A DNA stretch of 7,641 nt, from contig CAIWFP010000222.1 of assembly GCA_903911985.1 (NCBI GenBank), positions 1 to 7,641 on the forward strand, given 5' to 3'. The notes under the pieces are model-generated. The model made no database searches, was not told the DNA's origin, and worked only from the letters and a program-made list of their open reading frames with translations. This DNA comes from an uncultured Sphingomonadales bacterium (GTDB lineage: Bacteria; Pseudomonadota; Alphaproteobacteria; Sphingomonadales; Sphingomonadaceae). The position numbers and the translations under genes are program-made. Numbering within the stretch: the first letter of the stretch is position 1; each line of letters starts with the position of its first letter. Positions 5,587 through 7,641 of the stretch are shown here, one piece after another.

Positions 5587-7641
5587 ATGGCCCCTACCGT
5601 TCTTCGTTCGCGTCGCGCTCATCGTATCGCGTTTGCCGCCCTGTCCGCATCCGCGGCTTTTCTGCCGGGCGTTGCCTGGGCGGACGGTTGCGTTGTTGCC
5701 AGCCCGACGGCGATCAACTGCACCGGCGCGAGCTCGAACTATTCGAACCTGGCGGCAACCGGCACCACCGTGACGGTTGCCTCGGGCGCCACGGTCAGCG
5801 CGCCGCTGGTGATCGGCACCAACTCCGGTTCGGTGGACAATGTGCTGAGCAACTCCGGCACCATCTCCGGGTCGGGCGCGGCCTACACGGTACAGTTCGG
5901 CGATCATTCCACCATCAACAATGGCGCCACCGGGGTAACCACCGCGGCCATCACCTCCACCGGCACCACCACCGGGGCGGGCGCCATTTATCTTGGCAAT
6001 TTCGGCACGGTCAACAACTACGGCACACTTTCGGCAGCAGCAGCCACGAATGCCGTGCAGTTTGGGACGGCAGGCACCTTCGTCAACGAAGCGGTGGCCC
6101 CGGCCGTGGTTTCCGGCAACATCTCCTTCGGCCAGAGCATCGGCGCCGACGTCTCCAGCTTCACCAATAACAACACCGCCTTTGGCATCACCGGCAATGT
6201 ATTTGCCATCGGCAACATCACGGCGACCAACGCCGGCCTGTTGACGGGCAATTTTGTCCAGAGCACGGTGAATAGCGCCGGGCTGGTTACCTTCGTCAAC
6301 GGCGATTCGGCTCACCCCCTGGCGACGGGCATGACCTTCACGGGCATCTTCGCCACGCAGGATGTGACCAACCTGACCAACTACGGCTCGATGTTCCTCT
6401 ATGCGGGCAGCACCATCGGCAGCGCGCAGACCGGCACCTCGTCGGTCACCAACAACGGCTCGCTGACCATCGGCACCGGCACCTCGGCGGCCCTGCTCAA
6501 CATCAACGGCAATTTCACGCAAGGTTCCGGCGGCACGCTGAACATGATCGTGCTGCCATCGGGCGTTTCGGCGGCGACGGCGGGCACCACCTTCAGCCAG
6601 CTCAACGCCGTGGGCGGCACCATGGCGTTGGATGGCAAGCTGGCGCTGAACATCACCCCCGGCTATTACACCACCGGCGCGACCTTCAACCTGCTGACCG
6701 CCGATCAGGGCATCACCGGCCAGTTCAGCTCGATCACCGGCGCGGTTCTGCCCTTCATCAAATTCGTGCCCACCGGCTGCGGCGTGGGCGGCAATCTCTG
6801 CACGCTGACCGACGGCACCTACTCGGCGCTCGGCACGGCGGGCATTGTCTATAACCCCAGCGCCGTCACCCCCGGTTCTCCGCAGGCCTATCAGTTCACC
6901 GTGGCCCGCACCGCCACCTATCATGACGCGCTGGTCACCGCTGGCGTTGGCTCCACCCCCACCGTGGTGACCACCAACCAGCTGGCCATCGCCCAGGGCA
7001 TTTTCCCCACGCTGAGCAACACCGGTGTCGCCAGCGGTCTGGTAAAAACCGCCAGCGACGCGGTGACCGCCAACGATCTGACCAACGATGCCATCGCCTT
7101 CGCCGGCGAGATCGACGTGCTCTCCATCGTCCAGGCGCAGGAATTCCTCGATTCGGTCTCGCCCGAGGGCTATCTCGCCTACCGGACGGCGCTGCACGAT
7201 CAGGCCAACGCCTTCACCCGCTCCATCGCGCTGCGCATGGACGACCAGAACAGCTCGCATGACGAGGACGGCTGGTGGTTCAACACCCAGGTGGAAAACG
7301 AGATCCAGTCGAACGCCAACACCACCAACGGCTATCGCACCCGCGACAGCCTTCTCGGCTTCCTTGCCGGCTATGATTTCAGCGGCCCGCACCATGTCTA
7401 TGGTCTGGCGCTGAACCTCTCGTGGGATACGCTCAGCTATGCGCCCGGCTCGATGCATGGCCACAACCGCGACTTCGCCCTGGCCGCCTATGGCGCCTAT
7501 GATCTTGGTCCGCTGGTGTTCAGCGGTCAGGCCGCCTATAACATGGGCCATCTGGGCGCGGGCAAGACCATCACGCTGGGCTCGGTTACCCGCAGCGCCC
7601 ATGGCAGCGCCGGCGAGCACCTGCTCAAGCTGACCGGCAAC
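5587..7641 (+). CDS. Type Va autotransporter: solenoid passenger and start of beta-barrel, 3'-truncated by window
   Basis: This is a self-secreting surface protein whose C-terminal barrel exports the N-terminal passenger across the outer membrane. The frame is open for 685 codons to the window end with no stop. The ATG at 5587 follows AAGGA by 10 bases and begins a clear signal peptide: basic RSRRAHR, hydrophobic core, AWA cleavage site at 30-32. The passenger (about 33-500) is rich in Asn, Gly, Thr and Ser. It carries repeated N-x-G turns, for example at residues 89, 111, 143, 215, 265 and 289, spaced mostly 20-35 apart as in beta-solenoids. NINGNFTQGSGGTLNMIV (306-323) matches the passenger-associated repeat found before barrels. 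The barrel begins near WWFNTQVENE (563) with alternating strands such as LLGFLAGYDF and HHVYGLALNLSW; about 100 of the usual 260-280 barrel residues are present. Cysteines are few: C35, C45, C398 and C405. No protease, esterase or other catalytic motif is recognised, so adhesion or surface structure is a guess. Confidence 0.9.
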   Translation, partial: MAPTVLRSRRAHRIAFAALSASAAFLPGVAWADGCVVASPTAINCTGASSNYSNLAATGTTVTVASGATVSAPLVIGTNSGSVDNVLSNSGTISGSGAAYTVQFGDHSTINNGATGVTTAAITSTGTTTGAGAIYLGNFGTVNNYGTLSAAAATNAVQFGTAGTFVNEAVAPAVVSGNISFGQSIGADVSSFTNNNTAFGITGNVFAIGNITATNAGLLTGNFVQSTVNSAGLVTFVNGDSAHPLATGMTFTGIFATQDVTNLTNYGSMFLYAGSTIGSAQTGTSSVTNNGSLTIGTGTSAALLNINGNFTQGSGGTLNMIVLPSGVSAATAGTTFSQLNAVGGTMALDGKLALNITPGYYTTGATFNLLTADQGITGQFSSITGAVLPFIKFVPTGCGVGGNLCTLTDGTYSALGTAGIVYNPSAVTPGSPQAYQFTVARTATYHDALVTAGVGSTPTVVTTNQLAIAQGIFPTLSNTGVASGLVKTASDAVTANDLTNDAIAFAGEIDVLSIVQAQEFLDSVSPEGYLAYRTALHDQANAFTRSIALRMDDQNSSHDEDGWWFNTQVENEIQSNANTTNGYRTRDSLLGFLAGYDFSGPHHVYGLALNLSWDTLSYAPGSMHGHNRDFALAAYGAYDLGPLVFSGQAAYNMGHLGAGKTITLGSVTRSAHGSAGEHLLKLTGN

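Noticed and set aside
5470..7620. Reverse-strand open frame of 716 codons rich in Gly, Ala, Arg and Val
   Set aside because: It is in exact codon register opposite the autotransporter, has low-complexity composition and no recognisable domain, and extends into the promoter region. The plus strand has a ribosome-binding site, signal peptide, solenoid repeats and barrel strands.

Overview
The window is GC-rich, dense, accessory-type bacterial DNA. It most resembles an alphaproteobacterium of the Sphingomonadales (Novosphingobium/Sphingobium/Sphingomonas-like). That placement is an inference from the near absence of TTA, CTA and TCA codons, a large TonB-dependent receptor with the typical sphingomonad plug and barrel wording, and an outer-membrane autotransporter. 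No rRNA, tRNA, CRISPR array, insertion sequence or integrase is visible.

Layout, left to right. (1) Bases 1-2245, plus strand: a TonB-dependent outer-membrane receptor whose 5' end lies outside the window. It is split by one in-frame TAA at 1028-1030; the same frame resumes directly after it and runs to a normal barrel end with C-terminal Phe. (2) Bases 2253-2279: a perfect 10-bp hairpin between two convergent genes, probably their shared terminator. (3) Bases 2312-4502, minus strand: a compact molybdate ABC importer operon in the order modA, modB, modC (reading 4502 to 2312). It has a 21-nt gap between modA and modB and an 11-nt modB/modC overlap. ModC is only 209 residues and lacks the C-terminal MOP/TOBE domain. 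(4) Bases 4503-4722: an intergenic region with a possible mod promoter/operator and about 3.4 copies of a 16-bp tandem repeat. (5) Bases 4723-5301, minus strand: an RluE-type 23S rRNA pseudouridine synthase. (6) Bases 5302-5586: a divergent intergenic region. (7) Base 5587 to the window end, plus strand: a type Va autotransporter with a signal peptide, an Asn/Gly/Thr-rich beta-solenoid passenger and the start of the beta-barrel. It is cut by the window edge.

The three mod genes work together: ModA captures molybdate (or tungstate) in the periplasm, ModB forms the channel and ModC supplies ATP hydrolysis. The receptor, RluE and the autotransporter have no obvious functional link to them. I see no defence system or clearly undescribed multi-gene system. 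The points most worth a second look are the receptor's in-frame stop, the 16-bp repeat array upstream of modA, the minimal ModC, and the autotransporter, whose reverse strand carries a long but spurious open frame.
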